Below, in pieces: positions 7,174 through 12,983 of a stretch of DNA of 12,983 bases (the first letter of the stretch is position 1; every line of letters begins with the position of its first letter). The position numbers and the translations under genes were made by a program. This DNA is from Clostridia bacterium (GTDB lineage Bacteria; Bacillota; Clostridia; TANB77; CAG-508). The notes beneath the pieces were generated by a model. The model did not search any database. It was not told where the DNA came from and saw nothing but the letters and a program-made list of their open reading frames with translations. Where the stretch lies: contig CAADYC010000064.1 in assembly GCA_900753165.1 (NCBI GenBank), forward strand, positions 1 through 12,983, in the 5' to 3' direction.

Positions 7174-7584
7174 TTAATATTCTTCTATTTTTACATAGAC
7201 TTTATCTTCTTGTGCATATTTCTTTTCTACTTCTAATTTTGTAATTTGATTATCATCTTTAAATGCAAATTTGTTCATACTGTCTAAAACCACTTTTACA
7301 ATGTTATCTATATCTGGTTTTTTTGTTGGGCTTATATTGTTTTCTAACATTTCATTTATGTCTGACTTTTTGGTTGTTTTTGGTATTGCAAAATATGCTA
7401 TTATATTTACTTTTATTCTTCCTTCTAAGGCTTTGAATCGTGGATATTTTAGCAAAAAATATTGTTCTACTAATGACTCATAGTCTTTTGTTCTTGTTGG
7501 TGTATAGACTGCTCCTGTGTATGAGTTTAGCCTAGGTCTTCCCTTTCCTATTACTTTTCCTGGTACTTCAAATTCGTATATCAT
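7174..7584 (-). CDS. rusA: RusA family Holliday-junction endodeoxyribonuclease
   Basis: A small dimeric nuclease that resolves four-way DNA junctions. At 136 residues it has family length. GKGRPRL (13-19) is the conserved basic N-terminal motif. KKPDIDNIVKVVLDSMN (88-104) supplies D91 and D93, and FKDDNQ supplies D110/D111, matching the catalytic aspartates of E. coli RusA (D70, D72, D91). RusA proteins are often prophage-borne. Here no other phage gene is visible, and the gene sits 16 bases after the aminopeptidase with AAGGAG 7 bases before its ATG, so it is probably a resident chromosomal gene in a two-gene operon. Its composition does not stand out from its neighbours. Confidence 0.92.
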   Translation of the reverse strand: MIYEFEVPGKVIGKGRPRLNSYTGAVYTPTRTKDYESLVEQYFLLKYPRFKALEGRIKVNIIAYFAIPKTTKKSDINEMLENNISPTKKPDIDNIVKVVLDSMNKFAFKDDNQITKLEVEKKYAQEDKVYVKIEEY

Positions 7585-7600
7585 TTGTTTTCTCCTTGTA

Positions 7601-8719
7601 TTATATTAAGTTTTCTGGATTTAGTGCTTGTAATTCTGGTAATACGAATATTCCATCTTTTCTGATAAGGACATCATCAAAATATATTTCTCCTCCGCCA
7701 TATTCTTTTCTTTGAATGTTTACTATATCCCAGTGAATACTTGATCTATTTCCATTGTCACTTTCTTCTAGTGCATTTCCTGGTGTAAAATGAAAACTTC
7801 CTTTTATTTTTTCGTCAAATAATGTGTCTCCGATTGGCCTTTCTACATATGGATTTAATCCAAATGCAAATTCTCCAATATAACGTGCATCTTCGTCTGT
7901 GTCTAATATTCTATTTATCATTTCTGTATTATTTGCTGTTGCTTTTATTATTTTTCCATTTTCAAATTCAAATCTTATATTATTAAATGTATATCCATTA
8001 TATGTTGTTTCTGTATTGTATGTTATAAAACCATTTGCGCTTTCTTTGATAGGAGCAGATGCGACTTCTCCGTCTGGGATATTGAATGTTCCCATATATT
8101 TTTCTGCTGGTATTCCTTTTATACTGAATGTTAAATCTGTACCAGGTCCTACAATATGTACTTTATCTGTTTTGTTCATTAAATCTTTTAAATTATCCAT
8201 TGCTTTTGACATTTTTGAATAGTCTAAATTGCAAACATTAAAGTAAAAATCTTCAAATTCTTCTAGGCTCATTTTACTCATTTGTGCCATTGAATTATTT
8301 GGATATCTTAATATACACCATTTTGTTCTTTTTACTCTTTCTTCAAAGTGGACTGGCAACATATAATACTGATTATATAGTTCCATTTTTTTACTGTCTA
8401 TTTTTGATAGTTCTGATGTATTTGATGTTGCTCTTATTCCAATATATGCGTCCATATCTTTCATTCTTGCTTTATCATGTTTTCCATATAGTTTTATTTG
8501 CTCTTCTGTTGCATTTTCTAGCATTATTCTTAATAATTCGTAATTTACTATATTAAAGTATGGTCTTGCATTTATTTGCTCTGCTTGTTTCATTAGTTCT
8601 TTGGCAAGTGGCATTCCTTCTTCTCCTAATACTTCTATTAGTATATTATCATTTTCTTTCAAGTCTATTGAGTATGTTAATAAATTGTGTGCTAATTTTT
8701 CTATTCTAATATCTTTCAA
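7601..8719 (-). CDS. M29 family metallo-aminopeptidase (AmpS/PepS type), TTG start
   Basis: A cytoplasmic dimetal aminopeptidase that removes N-terminal residues from peptides. The 372 residues cover the family core, slightly shorter than the roughly 410 usual for the family. Probable metal ligands are E218 (NIPDGEV), E283 (YIGEFAFGLN), H310 (GSFHFTPGNA), and H329 and D331 (SSIHWDIV), in the order and spacing of the family. The first codon is TTG (8717-8719): AAAGGAG at 8728-8734 stands 8 bases before it, and the next in-frame ATG is codon 36, inside the conserved N-terminal domain. An extended -10 promoter lies at 8745-8753. RusA follows in the same transcript. Confidence 0.93.
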   Translation of the reverse strand: MKDIRIEKLAHNLLTYSIDLKENDNILIEVLGEEGMPLAKELMKQAEQINARPYFNIVNYELLRIMLENATEEQIKLYGKHDKARMKDMDAYIGIRATSNTSELSKIDSKKMELYNQYYMLPVHFEERVKRTKWCILRYPNNSMAQMSKMSLEEFEDFYFNVCNLDYSKMSKAMDNLKDLMNKTDKVHIVGPGTDLTFSIKGIPAEKYMGTFNIPDGEVASAPIKESANGFITYNTETTYNGYTFNNIRFEFENGKIIKATANNTEMINRILDTDEDARYIGEFAFGLNPYVERPIGDTLFDEKIKGSFHFTPGNALEESDNGNRSSIHWDIVNIQRKEYGGGEIYFDDVLIRKDGIFVLPELQALNPENLI

Positions 8720-8727
8720 TTTTTATT

Positions 8728-8734
8728 CTCCTTT
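8728..8734 (-). promoter_or_regulatory. RBS supporting the TTG start of the M29 gene
   Basis: AAAGGAG on the minus strand, 8 bases before TTG at 8717-8719. No in-frame ATG lies nearby. Confidence 0.7.
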
Positions 8735-8744
8735 CATTTTTGAT

Positions 8745-8753
8745 ATTCTATCA
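8745..8753 (-). promoter_or_regulatory. Extended -10 promoter for the M29 aminopeptidase/rusA unit
   Basis: The minus strand reads TGATAGAAT (a TGn-TAGAAT extended -10). A -35 hexamer 17 bases upstream (TTTCAA) is poor, as tolerated by extended -10 promoters. The start site would be near 8738, giving a leader of about 20 bases. The same TATGATAGAATAT string occurs upstream of trmL at 12459-12467. Confidence 0.5.
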
Positions 8754-8818
8754 TATAAATTTAAAAATTGAAAGTGGTTTTTATTCAAAAAGTCCTTAAG
8801 AAAATGTGATAGCCTGAT

Positions 8819-8863
8819 AAAGAGTAGGCCTTGAAAAATTAATTTCAAAATCTACTCTTTTTT
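8819..8863. terminator. Hairpin terminator after the ABC transporter gene
   Basis: AAAGAGTAG (8819-8827) pairs with CTACTCTTT (8852-8860), and an inner stem TTGAAA/TTTCAA (8831-8836/8843-8848) extends it. The plus strand has a six-T tail (8858-8863). On the minus strand the ABC stop codon is only a few bases upstream, but the tail is just TTTAT, so termination of the ABC gene may be partial. No plus-strand gene ends here. Confidence 0.6.
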
Positions 8864-8866
8864 GTT

Positions 8867-10594
8867 CTATATATTAAGTAAGTTATAATACATACCTTCT
8901 TCATTTATTAAATCCTTATGACTACCTTCTTCTACAATAATACCATCTTTTAAACAAACAATGTTATCAAAATTATTAATGCTATCTAATGTATGAGCAA
9001 TAACAATAACAGTTTTAACTTTTGCAATTTCATTTATTGTTTCCTCAATATTTTTCTTACTCTCCCTATCTAACGCACTTGTAACCTCATCAAATAAAAT
9101 AATAGGAGTATCTTTCAATATTGACCTAGCAATTGCTATTCTTTGTTTTTGGCCTACAGATATATTGTTGTTATTTTCCAATAAAATTTCATCATATTTA
9201 TGTGGTAGAGTTTCAATAAAGTCATGAATACTTGCAAGTTTACAAGCCTGTTGTATTTGTTTATCTGTTGCATCTGGTTTTACCATTAATAAATTTTCTT
9301 TTATGCTCATATTAAATAGCATTGGTTCTTGATTAACAACAGAAATTGCATTTCGTAAACTTTTTTCTGAAAAATCTCTAATATCATATCCGTCAATTAA
9401 TATTTGTCCATCATAATTGTCGTATTGTTTTAGTAATAATTTGAATATTGTAGTTTTTCCACTTCCACTCATTCCAACTAGAGCGTTTTTCTTTTTTGCC
9501 TTTATTTCAAATGAAATATCATTTAATATTTTGTCTTTAGAATATGCAAATGTAACATTTTTAAATTCAATGTTTCCTTTTATATTATTATATTCTTTTG
9601 TTCCAAACTTTTCTTTTTCTAGTTCTTCATCTTCTAATAAAGATTTTACTCTTCTCATATTTGCTGTGAACTCTGAAATTCCAAAGTCATGTTCGATTAT
9701 TCTATGGAATACATCATCTACTATGTTTGTCATATATGTAATTACTAACATTGCTGTTTCTATGTCCATTGCTGAAACTTTCAGTTGCTCTATTATATAT
9801 AATAAAATTATTGCATCTCCAATAATTCTTATTGTCCATTTTGATGTGTTTACATTTTTACCTAATAATCTTCTTGTTATTCTTTTATCTTTTAAATTTT
9901 CGATATCTTTTTCAAAAATATTAAAACAATTTTCTTTTAAATCGAGTGCCTTTATTTCTTTAAATCCCCTGGTTGTTTCATTTACTAGTGTTGAGTAATT
10001 ATCTGCATAATCAAACTCTAATTTTAAATATTTCTTTGACTTGTTTAATTGTATTTTAAATAATAGAAGGCTTATTGCTGATATAGCAGTTACTCCTAAT
10101 CCTATTTTCCAATCTATAAAATATATTACAAATAACATTGCAACAGATGTTGCAATATATGCACTTTCCTGTAATAATTGACTTATTGTGCTCATCATTC
10201 CACTATCTGCTGCTTTTATTGTTGTGAATATTTTTCCTGATTTCATATTTTCAAATGATGTCATTGATAAATTAAGTACTTTTGAATATATCTTTTTTTG
10301 TATTGTTGCTGATATTTCTTCTCCTGTCTTTATTACAATTCTTCTGTATTGATTATGGCAGAATGTTATTGAAAATATTCTTAAAAGTGCACATATAAAA
10401 ACAAGTTTTATTGCTTTATCTAAGTTTAAACTCATAATATTTGCTATTAATTTTGAATTCATTGTTGTGTAAACCATTGATGTAATTACAAATATAATCA
10501 TAAATAGTGTTCCTAAAATATACTTGTTTTTATTTTCTTTTGAATATTTGAATAAATCTTTTAATGCTTTAAAAAATCCATATTTTTCTTCCAT
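8867..10594 (-). CDS. ABC exporter half-transporter (fused permease-ATPase)
   Basis: A 575-residue half-transporter of the MsbA/LmrA-like type, expected to work as a dimer in the cytoplasmic membrane. The N-terminal half has about six membrane spans (roughly 25-45, 62-79, 144-160, 163-180, 252-270, 278-293). The ATPase half has Walker A GMSGSGKTT (374-382), Q-loop Q422, signature ISVGQ (478-482, a variant of LSGGQ), Walker B IILFDE (498-503) and the H-loop H534 (IAHTLDSI). A second half-transporter gene is not adjacent, so it is probably homodimeric. No peptidase domain is present, so it is not the double-glycine peptide exporter type. The substrate cannot be told. It follows the HAD gene by 23 bases, with AAGGAAG before the ATG, and is the last gene of its unit. 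Confidence 0.93.
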   Translation of the reverse strand: MEEKYGFFKALKDLFKYSKENKNKYILGTLFMIIFVITSMVYTTMNSKLIANIMSLNLDKAIKLVFICALLRIFSITFCHNQYRRIVIKTGEEISATIQKKIYSKVLNLSMTSFENMKSGKIFTTIKAADSGMMSTISQLLQESAYIATSVAMLFVIYFIDWKIGLGVTAISAISLLLFKIQLNKSKKYLKLEFDYADNYSTLVNETTRGFKEIKALDLKENCFNIFEKDIENLKDKRITRRLLGKNVNTSKWTIRIIGDAIILLYIIEQLKVSAMDIETAMLVITYMTNIVDDVFHRIIEHDFGISEFTANMRRVKSLLEDEELEKEKFGTKEYNNIKGNIEFKNVTFAYSKDKILNDISFEIKAKKKNALVGMSGSGKTTIFKLLLKQYDNYDGQILIDGYDIRDFSEKSLRNAISVVNQEPMLFNMSIKENLLMVKPDATDKQIQQACKLASIHDFIETLPHKYDEILLENNNNISVGQKQRIAIARSILKDTPIILFDEVTSALDRESKKNIEETINEIAKVKTVIVIAHTLDSINNFDNIVCLKDGIIVEEGSHKDLINEEGMYYNLLNI

Positions 10595-10617
10595 TGTTTA
10601 TCTTCCTTTTTTATAAT

Positions 10618-11406
10618 TTATATCTCAACTAAATATTCTTTTAAAAATTCTACAACTCCATTTTCATTATTAGTTCTAGAAGTAATATAATCTGCTTGTT
10701 CTTTTACTTCTGGCAATGCATTTTTCATAGCGACACCAATGCCACATTTTTTAAGCATTTCAACATCATTTAACCCATCACCAAATGCAATAATATTTTC
10801 ATTAGAAATATCTTCTAATTTTGCTACTTCAGATATTCCTTTATATTTTTCAATATCTTTTTGAAATATTTCTAACCATTTAACTTCTCCGAAGCTATCT
10901 TGCATAACTTCTACTTTTAAATTAGGAAATTTTTCTGTAAATATTTTTAAATATTCTTCTATAAATTCATTATTTATAAATGATATTGATACATGTATTA
11001 TTTCAGTTATATTTTCTAAAAATTCAGTTATATTAACAGTTTGGTCATAATGATGTATCTTATTTTTATCACATATATTTATAGTCATGAATTTATCTTT
11101 GTCATAATAAGAAGAAATATTTTTCACAATATCTTTTGACAATTCATGTGCATATACTTCTTTCCACTCTTTATTTATTCCCTCATTCTTAAAAACTGCT
11201 GCTCCTGCATCACTGACAATATAGTTTGCAAATTCTGCTCCATCTGTTCCAACAATTGCTCTATTTAAAATCCTACCTGTCGCTATTGCTATTATATGTC
11301 CTTTTTGTTTTAATTTTTGTAAATGTAATTTTGTTGCATCACTTACTATCCCGTCACTATTTAATAGTGTTCCATCTAAATCTAATGCAATTAATTTTTT
11401 ACCCAT
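10618..11406 (-). CDS. Cof-type HAD-IIB family phosphatase
   Basis: A soluble phosphatase of the HAD superfamily, subclass IIB (Cof/YidA-like), usually acting on sugar phosphates or nucleotide-cofactor phosphates. The 262 residues are of family length. Motif I is ALDLDGTLL with D9 and D11; motif II is IATGR (41-45); the motif III lysine is probably K189 (EKYKGISEV); motif IV is IIAFGDGLNDVEML (205-218) with D210 and D214. The residues around the cap differ from the common PKGVSKG pattern (here FQKDIEKYKG). AAGGAAG sits before the ATG. It comes 60 bases after the 83-residue gene and 23 bases before the ABC transporter gene. The substrate is unknown. Confidence 0.93.
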   Translation of the reverse strand: MGKKLIALDLDGTLLNSDGIVSDATKLHLQKLKQKGHIIAIATGRILNRAIVGTDGAEFANYIVSDAGAAVFKNEGINKEWKEVYAHELSKDIVKNISSYYDKDKFMTINICDKNKIHHYDQTVNITEFLENITEIIHVSISFINNEFIEEYLKIFTEKFPNLKVEVMQDSFGEVKWLEIFQKDIEKYKGISEVAKLEDISNENIIAFGDGLNDVEMLKKCGIGVAMKNALPEVKEQADYITSRTNNENGVVEFLKEYLVEI

Positions 11407-11466
11407 TGTTCTTCTTCCTTTTCTAATTTTGATAATTTTATTTTTCCATTTTATCTTGTAATTATT

Positions 11467-11718
11467 CTATAATTCGTATATATTGGCTTTTAAAATTATT
11501 TTTTGTATTTTTGCTTTATCATTTAATGAAATATTCCATCTACTTCCTGCAATACTTCTTTTGATTTTGTCTTCTTTTGTAGGAACTCCTAGTAATTTGT
11601 TGAGCTGTTTTTGTAAATTAACTTTGTTTGTATATATTGATAGCATGTTTTCACTATATAATACATTTATTGTTGTTTCTGTTTCTGATTTATTTGGCTC
11701 TTTATATATTTTTTCCAT
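11467..11718 (-). CDS. Uncharacterised 83-residue protein
   Basis: Probably a real gene. AGGAG stands 7 bases before the ATG, codon use resembles that of its neighbours, and it lies in a tight same-strand run between trmL and the HAD gene. The product is soluble, basic toward the C terminus, and contains KSETETTINVLYSEN (9-23), a middle LQKQLNKLLGVPTKEDKIK stretch and SIAGSRWNISL. The N-terminal beta-like part with a short acid cluster and the lysine-rich rest could suggest nucleic acid binding, but that is a guess. I do not assign it to a family. Confidence 0.7.
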   Translation of the reverse strand: MEKIYKEPNKSETETTINVLYSENMLSIYTNKVNLQKQLNKLLGVPTKEDKIKRSIAGSRWNISLNDKAKIQKIILKANIYEL

Positions 11719-11727
11719 GATTTGCTC

Positions 11728-11862
11728 CTATTTTTCAAATTTGTTTTTTCTATTCCTAAAAAAATTATAAAAATATTTTACATTTTCAAGTTCATTCCAC
11801 TTTTGAATTTTGTAATCTTTTGTATCTAAATTGTATATTTTTGCATTTAATATTCCTAACAT
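11728..11862 (-). CDS. Possible 44-residue small protein before the 83-residue gene
   Basis: An open frame of 44 codons, MLGILNAKIYNLDTKDYKIQ at the N terminus followed by a basic, aromatic end (YFYNFFRNRKNKFEK). It begins 40 bases after trmL, and its TAG stop is part of the TAGGAG that serves as RBS for the 83-residue gene, an arrangement typical of translational coupling. Against it, no clear RBS precedes its ATG, and an in-frame TAG lies only seven codons upstream. The composition (W, Y, D, K, Q) looks protein-like. Function unknown. Confidence 0.45.
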   Translation of the reverse strand: MLGILNAKIYNLDTKDYKIQKWNELENVKYFYNFFRNRKNKFEK

Positions 11863-11902
11863 AAATGTGTGAATGGGTTGCTATTTTATTTTTATTCTTA
11901 GT

Positions 11903-12409
11903 TTATTTATTTATAAAATATGTACTTGTTTCTTGTAAATCTTCAAAATTATGTTGCCTTAAAATTTCATACGAAATAATTGCAACAGAATTTGATAAAT
12001 TTAATGACCTAAGAGTTGGAAGCATTGGTATTCTTATTGTTTTTTCGTCTAAATATTTTTCTAATAAAGGTTCTGGTAATCCTTTTGTTTCTTTTCCATA
12101 TAATACGAATACCTCGTCCATTGTTGAATAATCTATATCTGTATATTTTGTTGTTCCTTTTGTTGTTGCAAAAAACATATTATTTTCTTCTGGTTTATAT
12201 TTTCTTAAAAAATCTTCTAATGATTTATGTTCTTCTATGTCTAATTTGTCCCAGTAGTCTAGTCCTGCTCTCTTTACTGATTTTTCATCTATTTTAAATC
12301 CTAGTGGATGTACTAGGTGTAACTTTGCTCCTGTTATAGCACATGTTCTTGCTATATTTCCAGTATTTTGTGGTATTTCTGGTTCTACCATTACTATATT
12401 TAGTTTCAT
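11903..12409 (-). CDS. trmL: tRNA (cytidine/uridine-34 2'-O)-methyltransferase TrmL
   Basis: A SPOUT-fold methyltransferase that 2'-O-methylates the wobble base (position 34) of certain leucine tRNAs using S-adenosylmethionine. At 168 residues it has family length. VEPEIPQNTGNIARTC (8-23) is motif 1. LYGKETKGLP (103-112) and IRIPMLPTLRSLNLSNSVAI (125-144) form the knotted SAM-binding motifs 2 and 3, and all are well conserved. The ATG has an AAGGGA-like RBS, weaker than its neighbours. It is the first gene after the terminator at 12475-12502, with an extended -10 at 12459-12467. Confidence 0.96.
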   Translation of the reverse strand: MKLNIVMVEPEIPQNTGNIARTCAITGAKLHLVHPLGFKIDEKSVKRAGLDYWDKLDIEEHKSLEDFLRKYKPEENNMFFATTKGTTKYTDIDYSTMDEVFVLYGKETKGLPEPLLEKYLDEKTIRIPMLPTLRSLNLSNSVAIISYEILRQHNFEDLQETSTYFINK

Positions 12410-12458
12410 TTTTATTCCCTTCTTTTTTTATTTGATTTATGTGTTTTTTTATGTTCAT

Positions 12459-12467
12459 ATTCTATCA
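12459..12467 (-). promoter_or_regulatory. Extended -10 promoter of the trmL unit
   Basis: The minus strand reads TGATAGAAT, identical to the -10 at 8745-8753 and inside the same longer TATGATAGAATAT string. It follows directly after the T-run of the upstream terminator; no good -35 lies 17 bases upstream. A leader of about 40 bases would precede trmL. Confidence 0.45.
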
Positions 12468-12474
12468 TAAAATC

Positions 12475-12502
12475 TAAAAAAAAGAAAGCATTTTGCTTTC
12501 TT
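12475..12502 (-). terminator. Rho-independent terminator upstream of trmL
   Basis: On the minus strand AAGAAAGC and GCTTTCTT (12495-12502 and 12482-12489) form an 8-bp stem with a five-base loop, followed by a run of eight T (12476-12483). It ends the transcript from the right edge of the window and touches the last stop codon of the degraded frame at 12501-12503. Confidence 0.85.
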
Positions 12503-12845
12503 AATTGCATAGATTATTTAAAACTTTTAGAAAGAAACTACTAATATCATTTTGAATTTTTCTTCTTCAAAAGCACTGTGTTGATATCTCTTCACCTTTA
12601 TCAAAAGAAAATATAGTATCTAGTTCTTCTAAATATTTTAAGCTTGGTTCTTAAATCTGGTTTAGTTCATCGTGAGGTTTTTGCTGAAGTTCCTCCAAGA
12701 ATTGAGTATTTTCTTATTTTTCTCTTAGTTGTCTTATTTTACTTTCAGACATTAATGCTGCTATACTAGTTTGTTTTTCCTTTTCTTTTATTAGTTGTGC
12801 TTCGTCCATTGATGTTTTAGTATAAAATCCACCTATAAAACCCAT
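12501..12845 (-). pseudogene. Degraded small gene with three in-frame stop codons
   Basis: A 345-base frame running from ATG (12843-12845) to TAA (12501-12503) is interrupted by TAA at 12714-12716, TAA at 12651-12653 and TGA at 12567-12569. The parts read as one continuous, coding-like sequence in a single frame: MGFIGGFYTKTSMDEAQLIK at the start, ENTQFLEELQQKPHDELNQI between stops one and two, EPSLKYLEELDTIFSFDKGE after stop two, and NDISSFFLKVLNNLCN at the end. Each stop is one C-to-T change from CAA or CGA. Near the third stop another frame reads SAFEEEKFKMIL, so an indel is also possible there. No RBS is seen before the ATG. The first 43 codons alone could still make a peptide. Product unknown; probably helical. 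Confidence 0.55.
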
Positions 12846-12870
12846 GCTAGTCTTATAATTTTTTATAAAA

Positions 12871-12983
12871 TTATTTTTCCTTTATTAATTCAACAATTAT
12901 CTCCTCTCCATTTTCTTTAAATAAATGTACTTTTAAGTTATCTGTCGCATCATAATTTGTTAAATTAAATGTATTATAATATC
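12871..12983 (-). CDS. C-terminal end of an unidentified gene, cut by the window edge
   Basis: The minus strand is open from the right edge to TAA at 12871-12873, giving 36-37 residues that end KENGEEIIVELIKEK. Preceding residues include NYDATDNLKVHLF. Codon use looks coding (GAA, AAA, GGA, GAT). An all-A/T palindrome (12855-12874) overlaps the stop codon. Too little is visible to name a family. Confidence 0.5.
   Translation of the reverse strand, partial: YYNTFNLTNYDATDNLKVHLFKENGEEIIVELIKEK

Noticed and set aside
9417..9998. Plus-strand open frame of 193 codons.
   Set aside because: It lies opposite the ABC transporter's conserved ATPase and permease sequence; it has no RBS and its composition is that of an antisense shadow.
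8867..11862. A peptide-export system formed by the 44-codon ORF and the ABC exporter.
   Set aside because: The small ORF has no double-glycine leader or cysteine/Ser/Thr-rich core, the transporter lacks a peptidase domain, and other genes lie between them.
1..12983. tRNA, rRNA, CRISPR array, riboswitch, transposase.
   Set aside because: No cloverleaf, rRNA-like stretch, regularly spaced repeats, recognised riboswitch core or transposase frame was seen by eye on either strand.

Overview
The window is a very AT-rich stretch in which every supported gene is transcribed from the minus strand. Strong AGGAGG-type ribosome binding sites, A/T-ending codons, AGA arginine codons and the gene content (RNase E/G, M29 aminopeptidase, SH3b-CAP secreted protein, Amidase_6 protein, Cof-type HAD hydrolase) point to a low-GC Gram-positive bacterium, most likely an anaerobic member of Clostridia. 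There is no species-level marker. The chromosome appears ordinary: housekeeping genes in short operons with some small, uncharacterised and decaying genes between them.

Read in the direction of transcription (from high to low coordinates), the right end holds the last 37 codons of a cut-off gene (12871-12983). It is followed by a degraded open frame with three in-frame stops (12501-12845) and a terminator (about 12475-12502). An extended -10 promoter then starts a unit of trmL (tRNA wobble-base methyltransferase), a 44-codon small ORF, an uncharacterised 83-residue protein, a Cof-type HAD phosphatase and an ABC exporter half-transporter. This unit ends in a long hairpin at 8819-8863.

A second extended -10 promoter (8745-8753) starts an M29 aminopeptidase with a TTG start codon, followed closely by a RusA-type Holliday-junction resolvase. 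Next come an Amidase_6 protein and an SH3b-CAP exported protein. This pair is bracketed by two related palindromic repeats (5729-5761 and 7101-7170). Below them lies cysE (serine acetyltransferase). Its C-terminal motif is scrambled by what look like two single-C insertions 12 bases apart, the second restoring part of the ancestral reading in another frame.

The left third is a third unit with its own promoter (5108-5136). It encodes a 562-residue coiled-coil protein with a Asp/Glu/Tyr repeat tail of about 100 residues, then Pth (peptidyl-tRNA hydrolase), a short RNase E/G that lacks the usual zinc-link cysteines, and RimO (ribosomal protein S12 methylthiotransferase). Together this unit and trmL form a translation and RNA-maintenance theme. 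The left edge (7-85) carries an unexplained hairpin with arms of about 28 bp.

I see no clear new defence or biosynthetic system. The best candidates for a second look are the double-indel cysE, the repeat-bracketed SH3b-CAP/amidase pair, the acidic-tail coiled-coil protein, the two small uncharacterised ORFs beside trmL, and the triple-stop pseudogene.
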